Assembly (NCBI GenBank): GCA_963555705.1
Contig: OY743189.1
Coordinates: forward strand, 4,171,501 to 4,235,500
Source: Ligustrum vulgare
Taxonomy: Eukaryota; Streptophyta; Magnoliopsida; Lamiales; Oleaceae
Reading direction: 5' to 3'
Length of the DNA: 64,000 nt
Shown piece after piece: positions 1-12,696 of the stretch. The notes below the pieces were generated by a model. That model saw nothing but the letters and a program-made list of their open reading frames with translations. It ran no database searches and had not been told where the DNA came from. Both the position numbers and the translations under genes were made by a program. Positions within the stretch are counted from its first letter, which is position 1, and every line of letters starts with the position of its first letter.

Positions 1-1079
1 GTGACCCCTTGGGAAATTTTCTCATAGAGCTTGTGAATGAGAACAAAATATGCTGAAAAGACCCATGTTAGTACAGTGGGGACAATCGTCGATCTATAAG
101 GCAACCTGAGTTGTTATAAGACGCACGCGATCATGTAGTAACGCTTAACGCAAGCAGTACCTAAATTCCTTATACCATGCAATCGCAACTTATATAATTA
201 CGCGATAGAGTGGAATTTTATTGGGCGCCACAAATTTTCTTTATTTTTTCGAATCTTGGTTAACCTAGTATACTTAGTCATGGGTATTACCCTAAGTAAG
301 AATACTATGGTGCACAAATTTAATTAGGGTTGGACCATTATCATTCATAATTCACCAAAGAGACACAAACTAAGAGAGATTGGGTAAAGAGAACGAGATC
401 ATACATCAATTTCGAATATCAACACATCCGGAATGAAGATTCAAGGCGAATGATTTATCTCTTTCTTTCTTTTCAGTATTTCTAATATCCGGGTGATGTC
501 TTCTCCATTAATCTAGTATGATTTACATAAAAACATGTTAGGCTATTCTAGACGATACTCATTATTTATTTATTTCAATTCAAGAACTAGAACTTTAGGG
601 ATTTCTTGTGTTTTCTTGATTAATCTTGCATGCTTATTGTTATTATTTGATTGATTAGCCACTAGTTGGATATAATATTGCTTATTGTAGTGCAAGAAAG
701 CTCACAATATGTTAGAATATTGTATGATTAATACATGAACTTGATGTTAGGAATAACACTATGATACTGCAATCTTTTTGATAATTATGTGATTTAATGT
801 GTTTTAAACACTCTGATTTCGACTAGGAATAGATTCAGATCATATTTAAGATAGATTTAACTTGTCTTGGAAAAGAAAAGAAAATTAATTGCATGAGAAT
901 TATTGATTGTCAAGAAACGAATGAATGATTTAAACTACAAACTGTTGAATTGTGATAGATAATAAATGATTTATTCGAATTCCAATAAATGTCTCTCATC
1001 CATATTTAGACCCCAGCATTTTTAATTATTGCAAGTTTTAGAATGGTGTAAACAAATCGCTTTTTTTATTTTCCACTTG
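1..1079. other. AT-rich intergenic DNA, no gene seen
   Basis: No open frame of note and no recognisable protein similarity on either strand. The composition is AT-rich. Parts may belong to the dispersed repeat whose conserved terminal motif follows directly, but I could not define a boundary. Confidence 0.5.
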
Positions 1080-1084
1080 ATTGA

Positions 1085-1205
1085 ATCGAAAGTAAACTGA
1101 TAATTTGAACTAGAACTTGTTCCTTGGGGGACCGATAACTCTAAACTCATCAAATCTATTACTTGTCAACGATCCGGTACACTTGCAAGATTTATCCGAT
1201 CAAGG
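1085..1205 (+). repeat. Dispersed repeat, conserved terminal motif (copy A)
   Basis: The stretch at about 1120-1190 (TTCCTTGGGGGACCG, then ACTTGTCAACGATCC and TACACTTGCAAG) is the approximate reverse complement of blocks at 2930-2998 and 42595-42660. All three therefore belong to one diverged dispersed family. I cannot name the superfamily from sequence alone. Confidence 0.45.
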
Positions 1206-2694
1206 CCACAATAGCAAAGTAGTATTTTATAAATAAATTACTCAAAGCGTTTACCCACACACAAATGCAAGTTTGAACCAATTTTTGTTGAAATCATCTT
1301 ATGATGAGACAAATGATAATATTACCACAAATAACATGGACAATTTTAAAAGTCAAATATAATATCACAAAATTATATGGAGCAAATAATCACAATATAA
1401 CAATTGAAAATTCAAGAGTGCTATAGATTGCACAAACTGGGTGAACAAATCTACTGGTTTGTATTTTAAAGAGAGATGATATGGTTTAGAGTCACTACTA
1501 TTTTCCCTAAAACTTCTAAAACCTACATCAACACATGAACAACCATCGTATCCGCACCGAATAAAGATTTCCCTATTTCACCTTACTATCCGAAAAAGTA
1601 TCTGCTTCTCAATGCACCAAACAACAAATCATTACCACCAAAAGGTAAAAAAATTTATAAGGAACAAATGGTCATTTTGGATTGTCGGTAGAAACCCTAA
1701 TTGAGCGAATTCATGCATTATATTTCATTTTTCATAATTGTTCTTATATGTTAAAGACTGAGACTCTTTTTGTGGCAACCCAAAACCCCCCACACATTAT
1801 TAAGTAATAATAAGATGAAAAATGAGGTAAATATTGAAATTTTGGTAAAGGGGACCATAGGTGTCGATATTAAACTTGGGGTTTACAAGAACTTTGGTGT
1901 CAACTCAGTTTAGGGGGTGCCGACACTGACACTATTTTCAAGGAAAATTTGTTTTTGGTGTTGACATTTAGGGTTTAAGTGTCGACGCATAATCGAATAA
2001 ATCATGATTTTTGTATAATGAAACATATTAACTTCCGAGCTCATTTACATCATCATTTTTAAAAGAGGATTGACAAAAGTATTCAAAATATCACCCTTTC
2101 AATTTTACAATAAAACATTAAGAAATTACAACTACATCACTGTTCATCACCCGAGAATTATCAGAGTATACATATTCTAAAGTTTCGCTATCAAAGAAGT
2201 CAACATAAAAGTGGGACCAGACAAACTCTATCGGGGCTGGAAAATAGCGGTACGACTATAAGGTGTGTATCTTCACCACATATATATAAATCTCCTATCG
2301 ATAGACTTGATCCAATCCCGAGAGATCACTTTGAACATGTCAAAAGCCAGTGTCTACATTTTATGAAAACATGGAAAATAAGAATTGATAATTCAATGGA
2401 TAATCGATACACAAGAACATTCTTTTCAAAACTATGCTTTCAGGACCCTATTATAGATTATTTCATCTACCTAAAGCGCTTCACAATTTCGTATACCAAA
2501 TATCGATAGCAAGGGAGGACCTAAACATTTTTTCTTGTGTGGGCGAAAAACATTTCTTTTTTATTTGGGAAGAGGAGTTGAAAAAATTGCTTCAACTATT
2601 GTAAAACGTTTTTGTCAGGATTATGAAAAAATGACTAACTACACAAATAGTTTTAGAGTTTATGACTAATTGTGTATTTTTTTTTTCCCCAAAA
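1206..2694. other. Intergenic DNA, no gene seen
   Basis: About 1.5 kb of AT-rich sequence without a coding frame, terminal repeats or tandem structure that I could recognise on either strand. Confidence 0.45.
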
Positions 2695-2800
2695 TAAAAA
2701 GACATTTGAAATTTAAAAGTAGCCAAGTTGAGATTCGAACTCACATTCATTATAGTCATCATGTGAATCCTTACAACTTAAGAAACATTAAGATTTATGT
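2695..2800 (-). repeat. tRNA-derived SINE candidate (pol III boxes)
   Basis: On the minus strand a B-box-like AGTTCGAATC lies at 2741-2732. An A-box-like TTTCTTAAGTTGTAAGG lies about 30 bases upstream (2785-2769). This order and spacing suits a plant tRNA-derived SINE. The element is diverged and I see no clear poly(A) tail or target-site duplication, so the call is tentative. Confidence 0.35.
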
Positions 2801-2927
2801 CATTAAGTTTCCTTACTGAATAGTAAATATATATTGAAAAAATAAAAATAAAAAATTCAAACCATTGTCGGATGATCCAAAATTTCAGATGAGGTGGACG
2901 CCTGCACTAAGCGTGCATTGTGTTGCT

Positions 2928-3620
2928 AACCGCAAGTGTACGAATCACACAAGTAATAAGTGAACTTTTGAGTCCGGATGTCGTATCCACAGGAATTGAG
3001 TAAATTGTATTTTAGACTATTTACCTTAACCGGAACTAAAGAAAGTTAGATTTGAGATTTTTTGTATGAAAATTAAACTAACAATTATAATAGAAAGCAA
3101 GAAAATTTGTTTTATGAAAATTATGAAATAAAGATGTTAGAATTGTGAATCTACTTTTGTTCCGTCATCCATATTTTGATTAAATAATTTAAATACAATT
3201 CATGGGTGTTGAAAATCTATGTTCTGAAAGTTATTTATGTCCCTTCGAGCGATGCATAAAATCCTTTTTCTAACTAAAATGACTATATTTCTATGAAAAA
3301 TTCAACATGTAGAGAAGCATTTGAACACTTTTTAGGATTACAGAAAGCATAGGATATATTCCGTATCGGACCTTGTGGTAATTAATTCAAGTCTAATGAT
3401 TTCCTAATCTTTCGAACTTAAGAAAACATCACATGCATCTCATAATCATGCGTCCAAAATTATAGATGAAAATTAGAACACAATTAATTACTCAAAGCCA
3501 TGAAAAACTTAAATTAAATAACAAGTCAAAACATAGAATTCGGACGTATCATCACAACTCTAACAATAAAAACTTAGCCTAGGAACATGATAAAAATAAA
3601 TCACAAGAAAAATAAAAGGA
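2928..3620 (-). repeat. Dispersed repeat (copy B)
   Basis: Begins with a motif (CGCAAGTGTACGAATC ... GTCCGGATGTCGTATCCAC) that recurs in diverged form at 42595-42660 and inverted at about 1120-1190. Similarity with the 42.6 kb copy appears to continue for several hundred bases, including a block near the phrase TTAGAATTGTGAATC. It is non-coding. The right boundary is approximate. Confidence 0.45.
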
Positions 3621-4726
3621 TATCACCCCGTTCATCTTCTTTTTTTGTATCTTCAATCTTGCTCTTGGCCTTACATGGATCCCTCGGCACTTTGGCAGCT
3701 TTTTGGTATGAAAATATGACAATTCAAAACCCCGAAAACATGCTTCAAATCAGGTATTTATAGGTTTTGTCAAAACCTAAGTCAAAAAAGGAGAAAATTG
3801 CTGAAAATCACGAAAAAGCCCAACTGCGTAGCCCAATCGAACAACCGTGTGACCGTACGGTTATAACTCATGTAGTAGCGCGATAATGCCAAACAGCTTT
3901 TTGACCATTTAATGTGCTGTCATGCGACAGCACGATTTCCTGGCTAGGATGCAATTTCATCTTTTGATCTCTTTTAAATTGGTCATCATCCTTTTATTGC
4001 ACAGAAAGTCCTCCATCTTTCAATTGATACAATTGACTCCCTGGACTTTTGATTTCTTCATTTTTGCTTCTTTCTTCAACTTTTCTTCTAATTTGGCCCT
4101 TGATTTACCTCGTCCATTATTCAATTGCAAGATTTAGCTCTTTTATCATCCAATTGACTTGTTTTTGCTTCAAATCTTTTGATTTCTCGACTTTTGGATA
4201 TTTCTAAAATATAAACAAATAAAAACAAAATGAAAAGCAAATATTCTCGAACGAACATATAAAATCCTACTTTTAGATAATAATACTTCAATTCATAGAT
4301 TTGATGTGAAGATGTAGAAGAAGTTTATACAAAGTAAGATGAAGGATCTTCACAAAATCATCTTTCAAAACTTTGATAAGTATTATAACAATAAACTTGG
4401 ATTAGTCAAAGTTTTCAAATGAATATAAATCAAGTAAGATTGATGAATTTCTCAATAAAAAGGTTTCTTAAAATATCATGCAAGTGTTGGAATTAGATGT
4501 GGAATAAAGCTTATTTATAGAGGAAAGAACAAGCTCTCAGCCACTTTCAGTTGATCACTTTTGATCGACCGGAAACTTTCGGTTGACCGAAGTATGAAAA
4601 TTTTGGGAAAATTTATTTATGTCAAAACATGTCTTTTGCAAAAACCCATTTCATATTTTGAAAAGAAATATTCTTATGCAAGTAATGATTGATATAAAAA
4701 ACTTAAAAGCAATATTGAATTTGATT

Positions 4727-4731
<5 letters not shown>
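3621..4731. other. Intergenic DNA, no gene seen
   Basis: Only short chance frames are present. The first part may be the continuation of the adjacent dispersed repeat. Nothing else is recognisable. Confidence 0.4.

Positions 4732-4774
<43 letters not shown>
4732..4774. repeat. (GA)n microsatellite
   Basis: An uninterrupted GA/AG dinucleotide run of about 21 units. The RE/LS-rich short frames across it on both strands are consequences of the repeat and not genes. Confidence 0.95.
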
Positions 4775-4777
<3 letters not shown>

Positions 4778-5790
4778 ATGCAAGTGATGAAATGTATTTG
4801 ATGCATAAAAACCATTTTCGAGCTCGTTGGAATTCATCGCTAAAGACTGAGACCATTATACCTTTAAATAAGTCAAATCAACTTAAACTTAAACTCTAAT
4901 CTTGTATGCTTGAATTCTTAATCTTCATGTCATGCTTTCTAACTTGAGTTTTGATCTTGAATATCTTCAATTCTTTCTTGATCTTGAATGACTTTGATGT
5001 GTGCTTGATCATATAATTTCGAATTATATCTTTGAAAGATGATTTGAACATTGAATGCTTTAAAAAAATATCATTACATAAAACACTTACATAAAATAAT
5101 CTTGTTTGTTATGATCAAAACAATAAGGTTAAAATTAATAATATGTCAACAATTTCTCAATCACTAATTACAAAATTTATAGGTCATGACTTAATCACCG
5201 AACCAAAAATTTCATAATTCACAACATATTTGTCGAACGCAATTATCAAATTAATTGGCTACAATTATCCAATTAACTTGTCACAAAATACCATTTATCA
5301 CTTGCACGGTTGCACCTCATTTGCATCCCTGTCCACCACCACCGTCTCCTCAGATTCACCATCCACACCACTAACTCCGATGCACCACCACCTCCAATGA
5401 ACAACCCAACTACCAAAAAAACTGCCGTCATCACCACCTCCATACACACAGATCTACACATATACACCACAAATCGCCATGCACTATCACCACCACCACC
5501 ACCATAACACCACCACACACATAGATTACTGGAAGGAAAGCAAAAAGCAACCCAAAAAAACAAGAAATATCAAACAAAGGATCAACCTTGTAGCCACATA
5601 CATTGCGCAGTGCTAGAACTGCAGCATGTGAGAACAGATGGTGTACGAAGCGGATGCCGCTGTCAATGTTGCGCGGTGACAAAGAGAGGAAAGAGAATAA
5701 AGTAGAGAGAATAGACAGGATAGAGATGAAGAAATAAATGAATTAGGGTAGCGTAGGGTAGGTGGATATGTAGATTAGGCCCCCTGTTTG
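4775..5790. other. Intergenic DNA with a CCA/CAC-rich low-complexity patch
   Basis: Between about 5310 and 5515 the plus strand is strongly C/A-rich, with many CCA/CAC triplets. This opens frames on both strands (Pro/Thr/His-rich one way, Val/Cys/Gly-rich the other). Their composition is that of low-complexity DNA, so I do not call a protein. Confidence 0.5.
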
Positions 5791-6059
5791 GTTTCGACTT
5801 CCAATAGAATTTTAATTTTAATATCAAATCAAAGTCAACAATTAATTTTAACCTCATATTTTATTGGACCCTGAATTTTTCAATCCCACACCTCATCAAT
5901 TTTTATCAAAATCTGCTAAAAATATTATTTTAATCTATACCATGCAGGGGCTAAGTCAATTTTATAATATAATTATTTAACATTAAAAATTGAATTATCA
6001 CTCGATTTTTTAACAAAAAACTTTTAAATCTTATTTTTAAAATTGGAAGTTGAAAAACA
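5791..6059. repeat. MITE-like candidate with imperfect terminal inverted repeats
   Basis: The left end begins GTTTCGACTTCCAAT (5791). The right end finishes ATTGGAAGTTGAAAAAC (to 6059), which reads GTTTTTCAACTTCCAAT on the other strand. The interior is AT-rich and non-coding, about 270 bp. No convincing target-site duplication was found, so this could be a chance inverted repeat. Confidence 0.3.
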
Positions 6060-7210
6060 TGGGTCTATATAATTTCCTCTTAATCTAATCAATTAAACTT
6101 GATGCATGGCTCGTTAATAAACACAATTAATTAATTCTTTAAATATCGAACAATTGTCAAATAATTAATTCTTAATATCATTCTTCTAATTATACATTTT
6201 GTGTGACTCATGTTCCTAATCATGACGTCATACCATATGAATTATTACTTTGATATAATAAAAATAAGATAAACTGACAACCAACAATTTGTCGAGCAAT
6301 ACATGTGACAAGAAATGTCACATGGAGTGACAAAATTAAACTTGTTTATTTACCGTGAAACTATTAATATGCTTTTCATTATGATCATATCAATTAGGAG
6401 ATATGAAAGTGTGTCAAATCTCGATTATTGATCATATCTTTCATTTCCTTTTAAGTTAATAAACATCGAAACCATTTTCAACTTATGTAATTATCTTGGT
6501 CAAGGATTTCGATATCAACTTAATCGAATGAAACGTAGATCACAATCTCTAACAATATAAAGGTAAAGAATCCTCTAGTGGTTATTCACAAATTTCATAT
6601 GATTCTAGACATACCCGAATGATGTCGTATTAGCGACTCTTGGCAGAACAATATCCAATATCACCAAAGAGTGATCGTCTTCATATATGGTGCGATGACG
6701 ATCTCAAGCAGAAAGACCAGTTTTACTACCAAACTTTAAATATTACCACTAACGATCGGATAGCTATCCATGTGAAATCTCTATTGTGAATCTCCAATAT
6801 TTTATTCTCTTAAAAACATTTAACCATTTATTTAAATGTCAACACATCTTAACTTGTGAGGTTGTGAGGTCAACTTATCACTTCTTAAGTAATAAATGGC
6901 ACATGTGCTGGCCTATTCATAATAATGTTATACATATTTCTTTATTAGTTAAGACCACCGATAACTTATAATTCAATCATATATAATCTGCATATCACAA
7001 TCACAACTACTTGTGATTAACAAGTTACCAAAACTTGAATTATGAATCCCGTTTTATTTAATTTATAAGAATAATATAAGAATATTAATACAATTAAATA
7101 ATAGATATGCTATATAGGAGAACACTTGCATAACATTCAAAAGACCAGCAGCTCTAGTCTAAACAAAGGCAGATGTACATACGATATAATATAAATCCGA
7201 ATGGCAGTGG
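6060..7210. other. Intergenic DNA, no gene seen
   Basis: AT-rich sequence with no supported coding frame. It contains one perfect 9-bp hairpin at 6302-6324 (CATGTGACA, loop AGAAA, TGTCACATG) whose role, if any, is unknown. Confidence 0.45.
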
Positions 7211-7379
7211 TGATCTAGTGCCCATATGGGTACTAGATATGGCACCCACTCGACAAGTGTCGAGTGGGTGTTGGATATGGGTGTGTGGGCCCACTGCCCC
7301 CCACCCATAGGGGGAGGAGAATGGAGGTTATGGCCCACAAGTGGGTTTGATAACAAACCCACTTGTGGGTTTTAGATCA
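7211..7379. repeat. GC-rich hairpin MITE candidate downstream of the transporter gene
   Basis: The ends resemble inverted repeats: TGATCTAGTGCCCATA at the left and GTGGGTTTTAGATCA at the right. Inside are two strong hairpins. At 7243-7270, CACCCACTCGACA pairs with TGTCGAGTGGGTG around 2 nt. At 7334-7369, a perfect 16-bp stem (CCCACAAGTGGGTTTG) closes a 4-nt ATAA loop. The composition stands out from AT-rich flanks. It lies beyond the likely poly(A) signal of the transporter. The target-site duplication is unclear. Confidence 0.5.
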
Positions 7380-7444
7380 TTTTCATTCGTCAGAGATGCA
7401 GCTTATTATAAACATAAGAAGCGGCTGTAAAGGAATATAATCTT

Positions 7445-7450
7445 TTTATT
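7445..7450 (-). terminator. Probable poly(A) signal of the transporter gene
   Basis: AATAAA on the minus strand, about 207 bases downstream of the stop codon at 7657. It is a canonical hexamer at a plausible distance for a plant 3' UTR. Only the hexamer is seen, and transcript data would be needed to fix the cleavage site. Confidence 0.45.
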
Positions 7451-7656
7451 AATCCAACAAGTAAATCAACAGTAAAAATGTTCCTAGTACATTCGTAATG
7501 TGCGCTTACCAGATATATAGATACTCCAAAGTCGGTTTCATGTGCAAAAACCAGATAACAGTAGAATCTGAACTATAGTTTGTTGATTCCCACATGCTGC
7601 ATAACAGCTCATCTATCAATGTAACTAAGCTGGAATTGAGTTGTGAAAGAAAGTTA

Positions 7657-9901
7657 TCATTTCTGCACCAAATGTTCAACATCTCCAAGCTGAAGTTCAC
7701 CTCCTGGCATCACATATTCATTTTGAAACAATGATTCGATCTCCTCTAGAGATTTACCTTTTGTTTCTGGAACGAACTTGTAAACAAAGACAACAGCAAG
7801 TACCGAAACAGCTGAAAAGATAAAAAATGTTCCGCCCACAGTGATTGCTCGGGAAACAGACAGGAAGGACATGGCTATTAAGCCACTGCATACTCGATTC
7901 CCCACTGCCCCAAGTGCGGATGCCTGAGCACGAACCTTTAAAGGGAAGATTTCAGACGTCACAACCCAGCAAATAGGACCAATTCCCACAGAAAAGAAGG
8001 CAACATTTCCGCAAACAAATAATATTGTCAATGCAATTCCTATTGATCCTTCATTTAATAGAAAGAGAGTGACACCCACGCCAAACAAGCAGATTGTCAT
8101 GCCAATGGTGCTAACATAGAGCAATGGCTTTCTTCCAGCTTTATCAATCAGTATAATAGCAACTAGTATAAACACGGTCTTGGTGATTCCGACCGTCACA
8201 GTGGCAGCAAGAAGCTTTGAATTTCCGTCAAGGCCAGCTGCTTTAAAAATCTCGGGACTGTAATAAACAGTCGCATCAATACCAGTAATTTGTTGAAAGC
8301 ACTGTATCCCGAAACCAGTAATGAGCATTCTCTTAAGTGCAGGAGAAGGACTCAACAGTTGACGCCATACAGCTTTCTCACCAATACTCACCCTGGAAGC
8401 TAATTCTATTTCTGCAAGTCTTCCCTCAATCTCGGACTCATCATCATTCGTTTTTAAAAGTACTGACCTTGCTTCTTCAATTCTGTTTTTCATAACTAAC
8501 CACCTAGGAGATTCAGGGATTATGAACAATGCAAATGCAATGAAGATTGAAGGTGTAATCCCCACCGCAAGCATTATTCTCCAGTTAATGTGGGCTGGAA
8601 GACCAGAAAATGCATAATTCGAGACATACCCGAGTAGGATCCCAGTATTTATGAAAATCTCAGGAAATGATGTCAATGTGCCTCTGGCAACTGTTGGTGA
8701 TATCTCAGCTATGTATACTGGTGCAATCATGACCCCGAGGCCAATTCCAACACCGGCCAATATTCTCCCTATCATTAGTACTCGAAATGAAGGAGCAAGA
8801 GTCATCACGGCTGCACCTGCTTGAAACACAATTGCGGCTAAGCCCATCGTCCATTTTCTACCAAGAATATCTGATGCTCTTCCACCACCTAAACTACCCA
8901 ATAGAGAAATCACACTCAAAATACCAACAAGAACTTCCTCTTGAACCTCACTTATATTTAAATCTTCTTTAATAAATATGATTGCCCCACTCATCACGCC
9001 AACATCTGTGAATCAAAGACAGAGTCAGCTATTAGACTTCATCAATATAGTAATTTACACACTGATGAATAACAATGTAAATGGCAAACTAGATGCACCA
9101 TTCAAATCTATACAAACGAGCATTCTAACAAAGTGAAAGATAAATGATTCTACGTTGTAGCATTCGATAAAACCTCATCAACTAGCTATAATCATCTCTT
9201 ATCCCCAAATCTTCCAGACTGCCAAATTTGGCTCATACTTATATGTAACTCTTTTTAATACAAACAAACTCATTATATTAAAATTTGATCGCACACAAAT
9301 GGGGCAAGAATAGCCAGGGAAGGAGGAGTAAAATGACAAGATCTACATCTGACATCCTTTAAAACTACTACACAAATTCAAGCAGCCAAATAAAAAGAGC
9401 TTCCTCGATTGAGTTTATATGTAACTCAAAACAAAGAAAACTTCCTCATTTTGGAAGATTCGTTTATATATTCAGATCCTAATTTTTCAGCAATTTATCA
9501 ATTGCATACTATCCTCAAGCAGTTCGTTGACTTTTCTTGATTGTCTACTTTAATACTCCTTCCCACAGAAGATCATTACGAACAGAGTCTTTCGAAATTA
9601 CTAAGCATAAGATTGAAAGAACAAAAGCAGATCAATGAAAATGCAGGTCAAATCAGCATAAATAAATGGAATTACCATAGCCAAGGAGGACATTATTGAG
9701 AGAGGCGAAAACTGCACAAGCAAACACATATTTCCTTGTACTGTTCCTCTTATTCTCCAACTGATGACGTTGCTCAATATCGCCGCCATCGTAATCAGTC
9801 AACTGAGAATCCATTCTTCTGTACTTGTTCTTGGTTCCCAAAGGAACACCACCCAATCCCATCTCCCCATCCCCATTTTCTTGGATACCCGCCATGCCCA
9901 T
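7657..9901 (-). CDS. PLT4: Polyol/monosaccharide transporter, PLT4-like (two exons)
   Basis: A major-facilitator sugar porter, expected to be a 12-helix proton symporter for polyols or monosaccharides in the plasma or another membrane. Exon 1 is 9901-9676 (ATG at 9901). The intron is 9675-9006, with GT and CAG borders on the minus strand. Exon 2 is 9005-7657. The splice joins phase 1 at ...NNVLLGY/DVGVMSG, giving 524 aa, close to my recollection of about 526 aa for the Arabidopsis family member. Visible MFS sugar-porter motifs: RASDILGRK near residues 118-126, PESPRWL near 239-245, a GRKPLLY loop in the second half, and PETKGKS near 488-494. The N-terminal ~55 residues are hydrophilic and cytosolic in the family. 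Overall it looks most like the 'probable polyol transporter 4' clade rather than PLT1/5. The frame is fully open with no damage. Substrate specificity is inferred from family only. Confidence 0.93.
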
Positions 9902-10156
9902 TTCAACTAGGCAGGCACCTAGTTCCTAGATTCTAACAGCAAAAAATACAAAAGAAAATTGATAAAGAGTGCGTTGTGGGATGAGGAATTTCAGATCTGA
10001 AATGGGAACAGTAGAAGACTTTTCTATGCGGACCAATTTTTTGTCATGTAAGCAACTCCTTCATTCCTTCTTTCTATATGTTTTGAAGGAGCTTTCCGAG
10101 CGACAATCTAACAGCTGTCGATTAATCTCATCAGTCAAATAAATTTTCTATTACTC
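9902..10156 (-). promoter_or_regulatory. Probable 5' UTR and promoter of the PLT4-like gene
   Basis: Sequence immediately upstream of the ATG at 9901. A weak TATA-like CATATAG lies at 10080-10074 on the minus strand, about 175 bases upstream of the ATG. That would imply a 5' UTR of roughly 130-150 bases. No other element is identifiable with confidence. Confidence 0.25.
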
Positions 10157-10223
10157 AATACCTTTTTCTATTTTTTTTTTTTTTTTTTTTTTTTTTTGAT
10201 CGGAATACCTTTTTCTATTTTTT
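10157..10223. repeat. Poly(T) insertion flanked by a direct repeat (retroposition scar)
   Basis: A run of about 27 T (10171-10197) followed by GATCGG is bracketed by direct copies of AATACCTTTTTCTAT (10157-10171 and 10204-10218). The pattern is that of a target-primed insertion of a poly(A) tail with only a few bases of body, read on the minus strand. Polymerase slippage alone would not duplicate the flanking 15 or more bases. Confidence 0.6.
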
Positions 10224-11753
10224 CCCCTTGAAACACTTGCGCGAAATTATGTCACGTTTGATGGGATTAGAATGCAGATTTTAATCCATTCTATAATATC
10301 CATAATTTTTAGTAAAATATTTCATTAATTTTTATTAAAATCTACTAAAACTTTGATTTTAATCAACACTAACAAAAATATAATTTTATCTATAGTCATC
10401 CAACTTTTAAATGAAATCTCAATTAGATCATTAAGTTTTGATTTAGTTTTAAATATCATCATTATACATTATCAGATATAAAATTAATTTCATTTAATCA
10501 TAGATTTGATTAGATTTATAACTTTTATTAGATTTTTAATTCTATTTTTTATCAATTTTTATTTAAATATATTAAAAATCTAATATTTAATATAACAAAA
10601 CATGGACTTTATACATGTTCAACACGCGGTTTACATGACAATATATAAGATTTGCTTTCTTATAAATGAACAAAAAGGATTTTACCAAATAAAGGCCAAG
10701 TAATCAACTTTTTTTCCCATACCAACCAATTACGGTTTTTAATTGGGGGAAAAAATTAACATCATCTGATCCTAAATTCATACCTGTTGAATTTCATAAA
10801 ATAATTAAAATAACTACATTAATTGTTTTGAAATCTAACCCTAGTCTTAATGTCAATAAATAACTTTTATTTACGAGTAAGTATGATATAAATAATATAG
10901 ATTAGTATATTTATGAATAAAAAAATATCAATCTATAATTGCGATTTGTTTGAATAAGTGGACCACAATATACCAAATAAATATCTTATGTAATTAAAAT
11001 TAATCGATATTTTTTAACTTCTAGATATTTCAGTATAACGTTGAATCCTAGTCATCATAATGCTCACTTGAAAAAAAAATTAAAAAAAAAATAAAAAAAG
11101 CCATAAATCAGTTTTCTTTTTTTTGGCGAAAGAAATATAAAAATATCTTAATTGTGATGAAAGAGGCCACATTAATGATTTTATAAGTGTTATGCTCTCG
11201 ATCTAATTGTTTGACCAAACACTTATAAATATATTTGATTCATTTTAGATATGGTAGATTTTTTTATTTAAGTTATTAATTTTAATGTTATTAATCTTGC
11301 ACATTAAATCAAAAGAGTTTGTAAATTGAAATTTGAAATGTCAAAATACGGATATCGTTATTATTGTTAGATTGACATGTGTGTCATTTCTCAATTAATA
11401 AGTGAGTACCTGATCTAATAAGTTAAGATGTAGATATATTTAAATCGACACGTGATTCTTATGTTAAGAGAATAAAACATTGGAGACCCGCATCAGACAT
11501 TCCACACGAATAATAACTATCTGAGCGTCAATGATTAACCTCTATATGGGTGCGTTTGATTCTTAAAGGCGGAAAAGAAAACATTTTTCAAGTAAGTTGG
11601 AAAATAAAAAACCACCACCCACATAGGAAAACATTTTCCATGGAATTAGGCAAAAACATGCTTAAAGTAATTGTACCACGGAAAACGAATTTCATATCCA
11701 ACTTGCAATCAAATAAGAAAAGTAGCGAATGTGACATTTTCCATGGAAAATAA
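10224..11753. other. AT-rich intergenic DNA, no gene seen
   Basis: Very AT-rich sequence without a supported coding frame. Around 11550-11753 repeated phrases such as ACATTTTCCATGGAA and GGAAAACA suggest another degraded MITE, but I could not define both ends. Confidence 0.45.
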
Positions 11754-12250
11754 GGCGGCGTTCTGTTTGTATTTTATTTTGTATTTTCATTTTTGAAAAT
11801 ATTTTGTATTTCCTATTTTTATTTTTGTTTTCAAATTTACTGAAAACGCGTTTGATTTGTCATTTCTGAAAACTATTTTTGAAAATGAAAAACTGAAAAA
11901 TACGTTCTGTTTGAAATTTTGCAGAATACTACTTAAACTATTTTTAATTAATTTGCTTGCAGAAAACTACTAGCTCAAACTTAAATTTCCTTTCACAATA
12001 CACTGAAAACATGGTTACATGCAATACATTAATGTGAGCATTAAGAGTTTATATTAAAACAGCTTGGTCAAGTTTGGGATTTGAGGAAGTTCTAGTTCGA
12101 TTAAAATCTAGAAAATGCAAGTTCTTTCAAAACTACCAGAGTCCATTTATCAAGACGTTTTTTGAAATATAACAATAAGAATTTTCTCTTAATTTTTTTT
12201 TTATAATATTGATATTGAATTCAATAAAACCTTAAGCTTAGTTCCAAGCT

Positions 12251-12281
<31 letters not shown>

Positions 12282-12478
12282 TCAAAACGCGTTAACATTT
12301 TTTGTTGAAATACACACAAAACGCTCAAAACGAGGCTTTGGGTGTTTTGCATTTTGTGTACAATTCTTTTTTTTTGTTTTCCAAAATGCGTTTTCGAAAA
12401 TGGTAAAGAGAACGCATTTTTAGTGTTTTCAAAAATAAAAACGGAAAACGACCTCAAAACAGCAAAGAGAATATGGCC
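11754..12478. repeat. MITE candidate, ~725 bp
   Basis: The left end starts GGCGGCGTTCTGTTTG. The right end, read inward on the minus strand, starts GGCCATATTCTCTTTGC. They share GGC...TTCT.TTTG followed by T-rich and GTTTTC phrases on both arms. The interior is non-coding with many TTTTC/GAAAA motifs. Flanks are AT-rich with no clean target-site duplication. It resembles hAT- or Mutator-like non-autonomous elements, but the superfamily is not determined. Confidence 0.4.
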
Positions 12479-12696
12479 TAAAATTCTTTAGCATAATTAG
12501 GCTTTTGAATTGAGGTTATAGTACCTTATATGAGGACAGAATACTTTGGTGATATCGGATGCAATTTTACCACGAGTTGCTAGTAAAGAGAGGTAAAAGA
12601 AAAGAGTTGTGAGTTCAATATCGTAAAAAATCCAAATATGGTGATACACGAGCTTAAAAACACGTGAGGAAACTTTTTTTATATATATAACTAACC

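Noticed and set aside
5273..5563. Overlapping frames on both strands at the CCA-rich patch
   Set aside because: Low-complexity trinucleotide sequence, with no conserved domain on either strand.
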